Assembly: GCA_001464505.1 (NCBI GenBank)
Contig: LNEH01000155.1
Span: forward strand, 30,430 to 94,429
DNA: 64,000 nucleotides
Reading direction: 5' to 3'
DNA from: Verrucomicrobia bacterium Ga0077533
GTDB lineage: Bacteria > Verrucomicrobiota > Verrucomicrobiia > Opitutales > Opitutaceae
Within the stretch, counting starts at the first letter, position 1. Each line of letters starts with the position of its first letter. This document shows positions 48,593 through 59,117 of this stretch, piece after piece. The notes beneath the pieces were generated by a model that saw only the letters and a program-made list of their open reading frames with translations, was not told where the DNA came from and did no database searches. Both the position numbers and the translations under genes were made by a program.

Positions 48593-50137
48593 ATGAGTTC
48601 CGCCCCCGCCCGATCCGCGCCCGCCTCGCCGCTCCAGCGCTTTCTCAACATCGTCGAACGCGCCGGCAACGCCCTGCCCCACCCGGCGACGCTGTTCGCC
48701 GCTCTGGCCATCCTCGTCGTGCTGTTGTCCTGGGCCCTTGCTCGGCTGGGAGTGCAGGTGATCAACCCCGGCAGCGGCAAGGTGGTGGCCGTCGTCAACC
48801 TGCTGTCCGCCGAAGGCATCCAGCGCATGATCCTCGAGCTGCCGCGCAACTTCCTGGCTTATCCGCCGCTCGGCATCTCGCTCACCTGCATGCTCGGCAT
48901 CGGCATCGCCGAATATACCGGACTGATGGGCGCGATGCTCCGGCTCTTCGTGCTCAACTCGCCGGCGCGGCTGATCACGCCCATGGTCGTGTTCGCCGGG
49001 GTGATGTCCAACGCCGGCAGCGAGGTCGGCTATGTGCTGCTTATTCCCCTCGCGGCGGCGCTCTACCACACCCTGGGCCGTCATCCGTTGCTCGGACTGG
49101 CCGCGGCCTTCGCCGGCGTGTCGGGCGGCTACAGCGCCAACCTCGTGGTGGGCTCGGTGGACGTGCTGCTCGCCGGCCTGTCGGAGGCCGCCGCCCACAT
49201 CATGGACCCGGCCTACACCGTGGATGCCTTCGCCAATTGGTATTTCATGGGGGCCTCGACCTTTCTCATCACGGCCGTCGGCACCTGGGTGACGGAGAAA
49301 ATCGTGGCTCCGCGACTTGGCGACTATCGTGGCGAGACCAAGCGCGAGGAACTCACTCCCCTCTCGTCCGCGGAGAAGCGCGGGCTCTGGGCGGCCGGGA
49401 GCGTGACCCTCGGGCTCACCCTGCTCGTGCTGTGGGGCACGCTGGCCCCGGGCGGTTTCCTGACGGACCCCGAGAACCCCTCGTTTCTCGAATCCTATTT
49501 CATCCGCGGGCTGATCTTCTTCATCTTCGTCTTCGGCCTGCTGCCCGGCATCGCCTACGGGGCGGCGGCGGGCACCATCAAAAACGACCACGACGTGATG
49601 GGCGGCATGACCGCCACCATGAAGTCCATGGCCTCGTTCATCGTCCTGGCGTTCTTTGCCGCGCAGTTCATCTTTTATTTCAACTGGACCAACCTCGGCA
49701 TCATCACGGCGGTGAGCGGCGCGGAGTTCATCCAGCATCTCGGCCTGGAGCACATGCCGCTGCCGCTGATGCTCGCCCTCGTCCTGTTCGCCGCCGCGGT
49801 GAACCTGCTGATTTCCAGCGCCTCGGCCAAGTGGGCGCTGCTGGCGCCGGTGTTTGTGCCGATGTTCATGCTCCTCGGCTACTCGCCGGAACTGGTGCAG
49901 GGCGCCTTCCGTGTCGGGGACAGCGTCACCAACATCATCACGCCGCTGATGAGCTACTTTCCGCTGATTCTCACTTTCGCGCACAAGTATGACCCCCGCA
50001 CCGGCATCGGCACCCTGATCGCGACCATGCTGCCGTATTCGATTTTCTTCCTGATCAGCTGGACGGTGCTGCTCATGGCGTGGATCGCCCTGGGCATCCC
50101 GATGGGACCGGGCGCCCCGCTCTTCCTCGCAAAGTAA
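48593..50137 (+). CDS. AbgT-family transporter (second of a tandem pair)
   Basis: This 514-aa paralogue of the preceding gene has the same order of motifs: FLNIVERAGNALPHPATLFA, VVFAGVMSNAGSEVGYVLLI, AAAFAGVSGGYSANLVVGSV, FYFNWTNLGIITAVSGAEFI and YSPELVQGAFRVGDSVTNII. The two differ across most segments, so the duplication is old or the copies have diverged in substrate. AbgT transporters can act as homodimers, so the two could also form a heterodimer; nothing in the sequence decides this. Confidence 0.9.
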   Translation: MSSAPARSAPASPLQRFLNIVERAGNALPHPATLFAALAILVVLLSWALARLGVQVINPGSGKVVAVVNLLSAEGIQRMILELPRNFLAYPPLGISLTCMLGIGIAEYTGLMGAMLRLFVLNSPARLITPMVVFAGVMSNAGSEVGYVLLIPLAAALYHTLGRHPLLGLAAAFAGVSGGYSANLVVGSVDVLLAGLSEAAAHIMDPAYTVDAFANWYFMGASTFLITAVGTWVTEKIVAPRLGDYRGETKREELTPLSSAEKRGLWAAGSVTLGLTLLVLWGTLAPGGFLTDPENPSFLESYFIRGLIFFIFVFGLLPGIAYGAAAGTIKNDHDVMGGMTATMKSMASFIVLAFFAAQFIFYFNWTNLGIITAVSGAEFIQHLGLEHMPLPLMLALVLFAAAVNLLISSASAKWALLAPVFVPMFMLLGYSPELVQGAFRVGDSVTNIITPLMSYFPLILTFAHKYDPRTGIGTLIATMLPYSIFFLISWTVLLMAWIALGIPMGPGAPLFLAK

Positions 50138-50161
50138 GTTGCGCCTGCGGCGGCGGCTCGC

Positions 50162-50791
50162 TTGCCTCCCGCCGTGCAATTCGAGCCCGGGCTGTATCCC
50201 TGGATTTCCGTCGCCGCTCTCGCCTGGGGGCTGCTCGACTGTTTTTTCGGCTACAAGATTTTCAAGTTCACCATCGCCCTGCTCGGCGCGGTCACCGGCG
50301 GGCTGCTGTGTCAGGCCGGGGCGGCGGCCGCCGGGCTCGGCGGCAACGGCGGACTCGCGGCCGTTCTGGGCGGCGCGCTGCTGGGCGCCGGTCTCGCGTT
50401 CCTGTTCTATCTGGCGGCGGTGTTCTTCGCGGGCTTCGGCTTTGGCGCGACGCTGGCGGTTTTGCTCCTCTCCCACTTCAACCACCTGGTGGCGCTGTTT
50501 GCCGCCATCGTTGCGGGGCTGGTCGGCGGTTTCGCGGCTCTCAAACTGCAGAAACTCCTCCTCGCCCTCGCCACGGCGCTGCTGGGCTCGTTCCGCGCCG
50601 TGCTCGCGGTGGCCTATTTCACCAGCCAGCTCGACTGGCTCTACTACTTCCGCCAGCCGGACCAGATTCCCGCGTTGATTGACAACCATCCGTGGATGTT
50701 ACCCGCGATTCTCCTGCTCGCGACGGTCGGGGCGATTGCCCAGTTGGAGCCCGGCGGCGGCAAAAAGAAAACCAAGGAGAAAGACGAGTAA
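50162..50791 (+). CDS. Multi-pass membrane protein (TMEM198/DUF4203-like)
   Basis: This 209-aa protein has a TTG start at 50162; GTG at 50174 is an alternative. Six or more hydrophobic, Gly/Ala-rich segments are seen (FTIALLGAVTGGLLCQAGAA, AAVLGGALLGAGLAFLFYLA, FFAGFGFGATLAVLLLSHFN, FAAIVAGLVGGFAALKLQKL), and a basic tail (GGGKKKTKEKDE) is at the cytoplasmic end. The repeated glycine-rich pattern resembles DUF4203/TMEM198 proteins, whose function in bacteria is unknown. It is followed by a lipoprotein gene on the same strand after 37 bp. Confidence 0.65.
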   Translation: MPPAVQFEPGLYPWISVAALAWGLLDCFFGYKIFKFTIALLGAVTGGLLCQAGAAAAGLGGNGGLAAVLGGALLGAGLAFLFYLAAVFFAGFGFGATLAVLLLSHFNHLVALFAAIVAGLVGGFAALKLQKLLLALATALLGSFRAVLAVAYFTSQLDWLYYFRQPDQIPALIDNHPWMLPAILLLATVGAIAQLEPGGGKKKTKEKDE

Positions 50792-50828
50792 ACTTGCCGC
50801 GCCGGAGAGCCGCCACAATATGCGCCCG

Positions 50829-51275
50829 ATGAAGAAATATTTCGCCCCCGTCCTGCTGCTCCTGCTCCTGGCCGGTTGCAGCAGCAACAACACCATCACC
50901 GTCGGGTTGAAGATCGAGCTCACCGGCATTGCCCGCAGCCATGACGGCACGACGCAGGTGTCATGGCGTATCGTCAACCCCAACATCGTCTCCTACCTGG
51001 TGGATGAGACGACCCACCGGATCTATCTCAATGGAACGCTGGTCGGCACCACTCAGGAGAATGAGGCGATGGCGATCCCGGCCCAGACCAATGCCAACCG
51101 CACAACCAAGCTGGTCACGGCCGGCGCCGCTGCCGAACGCACCCTGAGTGAGGCGATAGCGGCCGGCACCGCGACCTATCGCACGGAATCAATCATCATC
51201 ATCCGGCTTTACGGCGATAAGACGGACAAGAGCAGTCTGACGTCTGCCGGCAAGGTGCCGGTTACCGCCAAGTAA
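50829..51275 (+). CDS. LEA14-like lipoprotein
   Basis: This is a 148-aa protein from ATG 50829 (an ATG at 50820 adds three residues). The signal peptide MKKYFAPVLLLLLLAGCSSN has the lipobox LAGC. The mature part KIELTGIARSHDGTTQVSWR, NPNIVSYLVDETTHRIYLNG resembles a LEA14/WHy beta-sandwich, seen in stress-related lipoproteins. It would sit in the outer or inner membrane facing the periplasm. The family is suggested, not certain. Confidence 0.6.
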   Translation: MKKYFAPVLLLLLLAGCSSNNTITVGLKIELTGIARSHDGTTQVSWRIVNPNIVSYLVDETTHRIYLNGTLVGTTQENEAMAIPAQTNANRTTKLVTAGAAAERTLSEAIAAGTATYRTESIIIIRLYGDKTDKSSLTSAGKVPVTAK

Positions 51276-51279
51276 AGAT

Positions 51280-51299
51280 CCTCGGGGCAAGCCCCGAGG
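51280..51299. other. Perfect hairpin after the lipoprotein gene
   Basis: CCTCGGGGC-AA-GCCCCGAGG is a 9-bp perfect stem 4 bp after the stop codon at 51275. There is no T-run, so it is a poor intrinsic terminator but could stabilise the mRNA end or belong to a REP family. Confidence 0.5.
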
Positions 51300-51330
51300 C
51301 ATTTGATCAAGACAACTCTTGTCCGGCTTT

Positions 51331-51379
51331 TGTGGGAGCGACCTTGGTCGCGACAGTCGCGTGCAAGCACGCTCCCACA
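51331..51379. repeat. REP-like inverted pair (family C)
   Basis: The ends TGTGGGAGCG and CGCTCCCACA are perfect inverted repeats. The left half (51331-51356) is identical over 26 bases to a segment inside fecR at 27398-27423. It lies between the lipoprotein and a small membrane protein gene. Confidence 0.75.
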
Positions 51380-51434
51380 GGTTCCCAGCGGCTCCCGGGT
51401 TGCCCCGGGGCCGCTGTTGAGTGAACCGGACCGC

Positions 51435-51677
51435 TTAAGCGGCCTGCCGGTTCGCCGACTCTTTGGCTGAACGGACGTTCACGCGGGCCGGAAGTCGGAT
51501 GGGCCGAGCCATGGTCATCGCGCGGGGAACGCGGCTGTATTGCCCGATGGTCCAGGCCACGAGGCCGGTGGTGAACATGATGGCGGTAAAGTCGGCGGCG
51601 TCGAAGTGACGACCGCCCGCGAAAGCCGCGAAGCCCAGAAGCGTCGCGGTGAGAACGGAGATAAGAGCGGTTTTCAT
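51435..51677 (-). CDS. Small protein with an N-terminal membrane segment
   Basis: This 80-aa protein from ATG 51677 has a hydrophobic N-terminal part (MKTALISVLTATLLGFAAFA), then GGRHFDAADFTAIMFTTGLV AWTIGQY and a basic tail (RAMTMARPIRLPARVN). One or two membrane segments are possible. I do not recognise the family. It stands alone between a REP pair and the sdh operon. The coding character is fair. Confidence 0.5.
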   Translation of the reverse strand: MKTALISVLTATLLGFAAFAGGRHFDAADFTAIMFTTGLVAWTIGQYSRVPRAMTMARPIRLPARVNVRSAKESANRQAA

Positions 51678-51806
51678 GGGAGGAATTGGTTGATGCCATG
51701 AAAACACGGGAATGCCGCAGAAGTTGCAGTCTTTAGCCGTTCGCCTAGGAAAACAACAAGGCGCGGTTTAAAACGCACCGTGGATTCCTGAACACCAAGC
51801 GTTTGC

Positions 51807-52619
51807 TCAACCCGCGCCGCCGCCGGTCGAGCTGGAGGTGGGGCGGAATCGCGCCTTGAACAGCGCCACCACGTAATCGCGGTTCATCCGCGCGATGAAA
51901 TCGTGGCTGATGAGCTTGGGGCACACGGCGCTGCATTCATATTGGTTGGTGCAGTTGCCGAAACCGGCCTCGTCCATCGTCTGCACCATGGCGAGCACCC
52001 GCTTGTCGCGTTCGGGCTGGCCCTGCGGCATCAGGCCGAGATGCGAGACCTTGGCCGCCACGAAAAGCATCGCGCTGGCGTTTTTGCACGCCGCGACGCA
52101 CGCGCCGCAGCCGATGCAGGTGGCTGCGTCCATCGCAAGATCGGCGTCCTCCTTCGGCACGGGAATGGAGTTGGCGTCGGGTGCCGCCCCGGTGCGGACG
52201 GAGATAAAACCACCGGCTTGCTGAATTTTATCAAAGGCGGCCCGATCGGTGATGAGGTCCTTCTGAATCGGGAAGGCTTTGGCCCGGAAAGGCTCGACGA
52301 CGATGGTGTCGCCCTCCTGGAAGCTGCGCATGTAGAGCTGGCAGGTGGCGATGCCCTTGCCCGGGCCGTGCGGCTTGCCGTTGATGGTGCAGGAGCAGGT
52401 GCCGCAGATGCCCTCGCGGCAGTCGTGCGCAAACGCAATCGGCTCCTCGTCTTTCAGCGTCAGCTCGTCATTCACGACGTCGAGCAGCTCGAGGAACGAC
52501 ATGTCGGGATTCACGTCCTTGGCCGGGTAATCGACGAACTTGCCGGGCGCGGCCGGGCCGGCCTGGCGCCAGACGCGCAGGGTGACGGAGAAAAGTTTCT
52601 TACTAGTGGGAGCGACCAT
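51807..52619 (-). CDS. sdhB: Succinate dehydrogenase iron-sulfur subunit
   Basis: This is a 270-aa protein from ATG 52619. The N-terminal ferredoxin domain has [19 protein letters not shown] for the 2Fe-2S cluster. The C-terminal part has [15 protein letters not shown] and [13 protein letters not shown] for the 4Fe-4S and 3Fe-4S clusters. The cysteine order and long inter-cluster region match the type-B (Bacteroides/Chlamydia-like) SdhB. It passes electrons from FAD to the heme subunit of complex II. It follows an ORF6N gene by 4 bp and ends the operon. Confidence 0.95.
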   Translation of the reverse strand: MVAPTSKKLFSVTLRVWRQAGPAAPGKFVDYPAKDVNPDMSFLELLDVVNDELTLKDEEPIAFAHDCREGICGTCSCTINGKPHGPGKGIATCQLYMRSFQEGDTIVVEPFRAKAFPIQKDLITDRAAFDKIQQAGGFISVRTGAAPDANSIPVPKEDADLAMDAATCIGCGACVAACKNASAMLFVAAKVSHLGLMPQGQPERDKRVLAMVQTMDEAGFGNCTNQYECSAVCPKLISHDFIARMNRDYVVALFKARFRPTSSSTGGGAG

Positions 52620-52623
52620 GGGA

Positions 52624-53184
52624 TCAGCCTTTGGTTTTCGCAGAGCGGTTTTTCCTGAGAATGGTGTGGAAGCCGACTTCACGAATATTCGCGGGCATCG
52701 GAGTCATGAGTTCCCGGATGGCATCGAAGACGGCTTTGAACTGCGCGTCGTATTTCTTCTCGATGGCGGCGAGCTGGCGCGCGAGATCAGCGTGGCCCGC
52801 GATCATCTGACGCAGGCGGACGAACGCGCGCATGATCTCGATGTTGACCTGAATGGCGCGCGGCGAGTTGAGCAGACCGGAGAGCATGGCGACGCCCTGC
52901 TCGGTGTAAGCATTGGCGCTCTTCGAGAATTTGAGGCCCGAGGATGTCCCAATCTGGGATATCCTCGTGATCTCCTCGCGGGTGAGACGGAACATGAAAT
53001 CTTCAGGAAATCTCTCCTGGTTGCGTCGGGCAGCGCGATTGAGGATGCGTGTCTCAACACCATAAAGTTCAGCCAAATCGCGATCGAGCAGCACTTTCTG
53101 GCCACGGATAAGCAGAATCCGCGAATCCACGCGCACTGCGGGCATGATGGCGGCGGATGAATCAACGGTCTTCGGGGCGGACAT
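52624..53184 (-). CDS. ORF6N-domain protein inserted between sdhA and sdhB
   Basis: This is a 186-aa protein from ATG 53184 (a longer frame to 53244 reaches the sdhA stop). The ORF6N domain at about residues 15-100 shows [40 protein letters not shown], and [18 protein letters not shown]. The C-terminal half is helical ([20 protein letters not shown]). ORF6N is common in phages and mobile islands and probably binds DNA or a regulatory partner. Its position inside an essential respiratory operon is unusual. A 25-bp segment of the gene (52941-52965) is repeated upstream at 53190-53214. Confidence 0.85.
   Translation of the reverse strand: MSAPKTVDSSAAIMPAVRVDSRILLIRGQKVLLDRDLAELYGVETRILNRAARRNQERFPEDFMFRLTREEITRISQIGTSSGLKFSKSANAYTEQGVAMLSGLLNSPRAIQVNIEIMRAFVRLRQMIAGHADLARQLAAIEKKYDAQFKAVFDAIRELMTPMPANIREVGFHTILRKNRSAKTKG
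52941..52965. repeat. 25-bp repeat, copy inside the ORF6N gene
   Basis: It matches 53190-53214 with 3 mismatches (common core GGGATATCCT, with AGGATGTC at the other end) and encodes the ISQIGTSS peptide. Confidence 0.65.
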
Positions 53185-53189
53185 GGCTG

Positions 53190-53214
53190 AGGATGTCACA
53201 AATTGGGATATCCT
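53190..53214. repeat. 25-bp repeat, copy at the ORF6N start
   Basis: It lies just upstream of the ORF6N ATG at 53184 and matches the internal copy at 52941-52965 at 22 of 25 bases. It is a possible autoregulatory site, or the trace of how the gene arrived. Confidence 0.6.
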
Positions 53215-53240
53215 TGGGGCGGGCGGACGTCGCGGCCGGC

Positions 53241-55139
<1,899 letters not shown>

Positions 55140-55151
55140 GGCGGGAGAATA

Positions 55152-55850
55152 TCAGACGCGGTTTTGAACAAAACCGCCGAGGACGGCGAGCGGGATGGCC
55201 GCGTTGAGGAGGAAATAGAGCCAGCAGTAGGCGACCGAGAAGCGTTCGACCTGCGCGGTCCATTTCTCGTTCTTGAGGCCGATGGTCTGGATCGAACTGA
55301 CGATGCCGTGACTGAGGTGATAGGCCAGGATGCCGACGGCGATGAGGTAAAAGACCGAGACGGGCAGGTTGCTGAAGCCCTGCACCATCATGGCATGCAC
55401 GTCCCGCACCATCGTGCCGTCCGCGAGCCTGAAGGTGTGCTCGCTCCAGTCGGGGTGGCCGATGCGCAGGGTGTAGTGCCCGAGGTGGAACGGAATGAAC
55501 GCCAGCACCACAATCCCGGTGCGAGCCATGAGGCGCGAAGCCAGCGTGGCCCGATTGAGGTGTTCAACGCCGTAGTCCTGGGGCCGGGCGGCGCGGTTCT
55601 CCAGCGTGAGTTGGATCGCCAGCCACACATGAATGACGAGGCAAAGCAGCAGAAAAGCCCGGATGAGCCACAATCCCGCACCGAGCGACTCGAGCATGTG
55701 CCCGTAGGCGTTGATCTTGGCCGGAGGCAGGAAGAGTTGCAGGTTGCCGGCAAGGTGGCCCGTGACAAACCCGAACAGCACCAGTCCGGTGAAGGCCATC
55801 AGGAATTTCCGGCCGATGGACGACTGGAAGAGGGAGCCGAAAAGATTCAT
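55152..55850 (-). CDS. sdhC: Succinate dehydrogenase cytochrome b subunit
   Basis: This is a 232-aa protein from ATG 55850 (MNLFGSLFQSSIGRKFLMAF). Five hydrophobic segments are seen: MAFTGLVLFGFVTGHLAGNL, IRAFLLLCLVIHVWLAIQLT, IVVLAFIPFHLGHYTLRIGH, VFYLIAVGILAYHLSHGIVS and VAYCWLYFLLNAAIPLAVLG. His residues in TGHLAGN, LVIHVW, PFHLGHY and YHLSHG are the likely ligands of the two hemes in the type-B complex II. It is the first gene of the sdhCAB operon; sdhA begins 12 bp after its stop. Confidence 0.92.
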   Translation of the reverse strand: MNLFGSLFQSSIGRKFLMAFTGLVLFGFVTGHLAGNLQLFLPPAKINAYGHMLESLGAGLWLIRAFLLLCLVIHVWLAIQLTLENRAARPQDYGVEHLNRATLASRLMARTGIVVLAFIPFHLGHYTLRIGHPDWSEHTFRLADGTMVRDVHAMMVQGFSNLPVSVFYLIAVGILAYHLSHGIVSSIQTIGLKNEKWTAQVERFSVAYCWLYFLLNAAIPLAVLGGFVQNRV

Positions 55851-56670
55851 CTGGGGTGGGCGGAAATACGTGGCGGGTGGGCGAACGACCGAACGTGATA
55901 GATAAACCAATGCCAGCAAATAATGTAAAGGCCGCGCCTGTCCGGCAGTTCGATTCATTAGTGAGCCTAAATCTACCAAGAAGAGACGCGGGCAAAACCA
56001 TTGTATCCTCTCCGATTATACCCGCAGCAAGCTGAAGACTGAATTCCCGTAAGCTGGAAACGTGGCCTCATTCAGATTCCCTGCCGCAGTCCTGTTATCG
56101 CTATGTTCACGGGTGTGCTGCCGTCTTGCTCGGTAAATGATGGCCAGCTGGAGCGCGTCATACTCCGGGGAGTTGTGTCTGACAAACTAGCCAAAGACTG
56201 CTTCTGTCCGCAGCTCTCAATAAACCAGACCGAACAGCGATCTGCCTAATACCAACGTCCCTTGATAATTAGACTTAACGCGGCAGCGCCGGTATGGCGG
56301 CGAGTCCCTTCGCCGCCGCCAAGCGATAGTCCAAATCATTAGGGACGCTGGTATAAGGTTCTTTCATGCTTCCCGAATATCACAGTTCGAGGCACAGCTA
56401 TGGATACTTGGTCTATGCCTCTCTCCCGCCCCCTATGATCGCCGATGGGCTTCGTTTCTTCACTGCTCCTGTTTAACTTGTAAAATTGAGCAATGGATTA
56501 ATGCCATCAGTTACGCGTCTCTAGTATATAATAAACAATGAGTTGAGTCAGTCAACGCGATACCAGTGTGGGCCAATGCAAAGGCTTTGTGCTTGGTTCA
56601 GATGTAAAAGCGATAATTCTGCAGATTTAGCTGGCAAATATACTCAGATGACATAGGTATTTGTTCCTAG
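55851..56670. other. 820-bp noncoding stretch between sdhC and the PEP-CTERM gene
   Basis: It should contain the sdh promoter at the left and the PEP-CTERM gene promoter at the right. It is AT-richer than the surroundings. Its only distinct structure is the inverted-repeat element at 56249-56354. I found no tRNA, no convincing small ORF and no known riboswitch pattern. Confidence 0.6.
56249..56354. repeat. MITE/REP-like element with 27-bp inverted ends
   Basis: The ends 56249-56275 and 56328-56354 are inverted repeats (20 of 27 match; shared ATACCA-CGTCCCT core). The centre holds GGCGGCGA...TTCGCCGCC, a further hairpin. No coding capacity is present. Confidence 0.55.
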
Positions 56671-57795
56671 ATGAAGCGGGTTAATAAACACTATCCCACA
56701 CAGCAACTCCTCACCGGAGTAGGTCGACGCATAATGTTGTCGGGCGCCTTGGCCTTGGCTCTCTCCGCCCAAGCACAAATCGCAGTGACCAACGTCACCT
56801 ACGGGACACTCGTCAACAATGCCGACATCGTCCAGGGCGGCCTGACTTTTCGCGAGCAATATGCTCCGGTGAACACTGTAACCACTTCGCTGGGCGACTA
56901 TCGGTTCGATGGCCCCGTCGCCTCAAACATCTTTGTGCGCCGCAACGCCGGTGGGACCGGTCCCAATAACACGACGGTTTTTTACCAGACCTCGGGCAGC
57001 ACAAGCACCGCGCCGCTGGGCCAGTATGCGAGTTCGGTCCAAAACATGTTTCTGAGCAACAATCTCTATGAGGGGTTGCGCAATCCCTTCGCCAACGGTG
57101 CCGGTGCCCAGAATTCCAATATCGAGCGCCTCGATTTCTATTATGCCGGCGGCTATACCGTGCAAGCGAACGACTCGCTGGTTTTCTTCGACCTGGAAAA
57201 CACCGGCAATTTCGGCGACGGATTCCGCATCGCCGCCTTCACCGCCGTCGATGGCGCCGGCGACCTTGATGTTGGCACCGCCGGCACGCCCACCACCTAC
57301 GCCAACTCCGGGCTGTTGGTCGCGGCTGATTCCTTTGGCGGGCCGATCAACTCCCCTACTGGCGGCACAACCGGCAATTTTGAGCGCGCCACTTACACCA
57401 ACGGCGACAACCTCGGCGGCACCGCCAGCAGTGTCACCAATATTGGCTCCGGGCTGAACCTCGTCGGCATCCTCATCCGCTTTGCTGATCTTGGGATCGC
57501 CGCCGGCACCACCATCCAGGGTTTTTCGCTGATGGCGGGCGACACCGCCCCGACCAGTGCGGCCGACCTCGTCAATTGGAACAACGTTGCTTACTATCCG
57601 ACCAACACCAGCGCAACCGCCACGGGCAACATGGATTTCATGGGTTTCGGCGCCACCATCTCGCGACCCGTGCCCGAGCCATCGACTTACGGCGCGATCT
57701 TCATCGGCCTGAGCACCCTGTTTTTCGGCTGGCGGCGCTACCGCGTCAGCCCGTGGCTGCGGCGGCAGGCGCAGTCGGCAGGGCGGCGTCGCTGA
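56671..57795 (+). CDS. PEP-CTERM sorting-domain surface protein
   Basis: This is a 374-aa exported protein. The signal peptide includes IMLSGALALALSAQAQ. The body is a low-complexity Thr/Asn/Gly-rich beta domain (NAGGTGPNNTTVFYQTSGST). The C-terminus has the PEP-CTERM tripartite signal: PVPEPSTYG, the hydrophobic AIFIGLSTLFFGW, then basic RRYR. Such proteins are processed by exosortase and anchored or secreted with exopolysaccharide. No exosortase gene is in the window. The last 58 bp overlap the convergent ligase-like gene. Confidence 0.85.
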   Translation: MKRVNKHYPTQQLLTGVGRRIMLSGALALALSAQAQIAVTNVTYGTLVNNADIVQGGLTFREQYAPVNTVTTSLGDYRFDGPVASNIFVRRNAGGTGPNNTTVFYQTSGSTSTAPLGQYASSVQNMFLSNNLYEGLRNPFANGAGAQNSNIERLDFYYAGGYTVQANDSLVFFDLENTGNFGDGFRIAAFTAVDGAGDLDVGTAGTPTTYANSGLLVAADSFGGPINSPTGGTTGNFERATYTNGDNLGGTASSVTNIGSGLNLVGILIRFADLGIAAGTTIQGFSLMAGDTAPTSAADLVNWNNVAYYPTNTSATATGNMDFMGFGATISRPVPEPSTYGAIFIGLSTLFFGWRRYRVSPWLRRQAQSAGRRR

Positions 57796-58979
57796 ACGAC
57801 GCGCAGGCGCGCCCGGAGGCCACGCGCCAAGCCGGCCGGCGCGATCTCGTCGGCCACATATTGGAAATCCCAACGTTTGTCCGCCGATTGCACGAGGCTC
57901 CAGTGCCAGCAGGCGAAACCTTCCGGCATCGCTGCATCGATTTCGAAGACCGAAACCACGCGCCCATCACCGCTGAAATAGAGATCCCGCTCGCGGCCCA
58001 GGATGCGGTAGCCGGTCGGTGTCCGCCGCACGATGTCCCCCGTGAAGTAGCGCAGCAACGGCATCGCCTCGCGGTCGCGCGTCGTCACGTTGATCTGATA
58101 AACATCCTTTAGGTTCCCGCGCCAGGGCACGAGCTCGACGAACGCGTTGCCGTCGATCGCGCGCAGATTGTCCGCAAACGCATCACCCACAAAAATGTAG
58201 CCGGCTTCGGTCGAACCGTAGAGATCGACCTGGGCCGAATCGGGGAAGACCTCCGCGATGCGCCGGCTGTGCTGCCGGCTGGCTTTGCCGTAGGTGAGGA
58301 TTACCGTGCGCACACTCGGCACGTTGATCCGGCGTTTTTTCACCGCGCGGGCCAGCAGCGAGAGGTAAACCGGCTCACCCTCGATGACCTCGGGCTTGAG
58401 TGCCTGCAATTCCAGCACGATCCGGTCCCACTCGGCTTCCGCGAAGACAAACGGATCGCTCGAGAGGTTCAGGTAGACTGTGCCGTCAAAATAGCGGTGC
58501 GGGAAAGGGTGATCCTCGTAGGGGCAGAGGTTGCTGGAGCAGCCGATCGGCGCGAGCACGGCCTTGCGGTAGGACCGGTCCGCATACCGGGCCAGCTCCG
58601 GGTGTGCGAGGTAGGCGCGCCGCAACTGGGCGTTCCACCAGCCGTCCTCCATCACCACGGTCATCGGCCCGCTGGTGGTGCCGGAGGTGTGCTCGTATTC
58701 GTATTTCTTTTCCTGCAGACCGCGCTCGATCTCCGGGTAGTCCGCAAAGAACGCCGTGTGCCCACGGTCGAGAATTTCCTGCTTGGTCAGCACGGGAATC
58801 TCCCGGTAGCACGACCATTGCAGCGGCTCGTGGTGCAACGGGAAACGCCGGCCGTAAAACGGACTGCGCCGGTAGATGGCCCGGATCTCCTGCTCCAGCG
58901 GCCCGGGCAGAGTGGCCTGGCCGGCACCCAAGGCCTCGGGGGCGTTGGCGAAGACGGAGGCGGACGCGGGTGATTCCAT
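57738..58979 (-). CDS. Phenylacetate-CoA-ligase/CapK-like adenylate-forming protein, possibly C-terminally altered
   Basis: This is a 413-aa protein from ATG 58979. RRSPFYGRRFPL and the Thr/Ser/Gly AMP loop EHTSGTTSGPMTVVM identify the CapK/PaaK branch of adenylate-forming enzymes. TVILTYGKASRQHSRRIAEV and LYGSTEAGYIFVG are the nucleotide-binding parts, and GYRILGRERDLYF the hinge. Such enzymes activate an acid with ATP, in some cases for CoA transfer. The last about 25 residues (RLRVVQRRRPADCACRRSHG) are unlike the family and overlap the PEP-CTERM gene, so the tail may be shifted or truncated. Substrate unknown. Confidence 0.7.
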   Translation of the reverse strand: MESPASASVFANAPEALGAGQATLPGPLEQEIRAIYRRSPFYGRRFPLHHEPLQWSCYREIPVLTKQEILDRGHTAFFADYPEIERGLQEKKYEYEHTSGTTSGPMTVVMEDGWWNAQLRRAYLAHPELARYADRSYRKAVLAPIGCSSNLCPYEDHPFPHRYFDGTVYLNLSSDPFVFAEAEWDRIVLELQALKPEVIEGEPVYLSLLARAVKKRRINVPSVRTVILTYGKASRQHSRRIAEVFPDSAQVDLYGSTEAGYIFVGDAFADNLRAIDGNAFVELVPWRGNLKDVYQINVTTRDREAMPLLRYFTGDIVRRTPTGYRILGRERDLYFSGDGRVVSVFEIDAAMPEGFACWHWSLVQSADKRWDFQYVADEIAPAGLARGLRARLRVVQRRRPADCACRRSHGLTR

Positions 58980-59117
58980 TGGGTTCGGGGAGTTAACTTC
59001 GGCCCGGGGCAAAGTCAAACGGGGGCGTTTGCCCGGGAATCCGCCGGAGGACGGAGTTCCAGGGACAAATCCCGGGCCGCGAGCACGCGGCAACGGGACA
59101 GCGGCTAAAGGTGGTCT

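Noticed and set aside
47162-50689. Very long open frame (over 1100 codons) on the minus strand opposite the two AbgT genes
   Set aside because: It is rich in Arg, Gly, His, Gln and Glu with an obvious shadow pattern and lies exactly opposite two confident membrane protein genes; high GC explains its length.
51797-51811. A GCGTTTGC word near the sdhB stop as another LacI operator
   Set aside because: It is not palindromic and lies at a gene's 3' end, away from any promoter.
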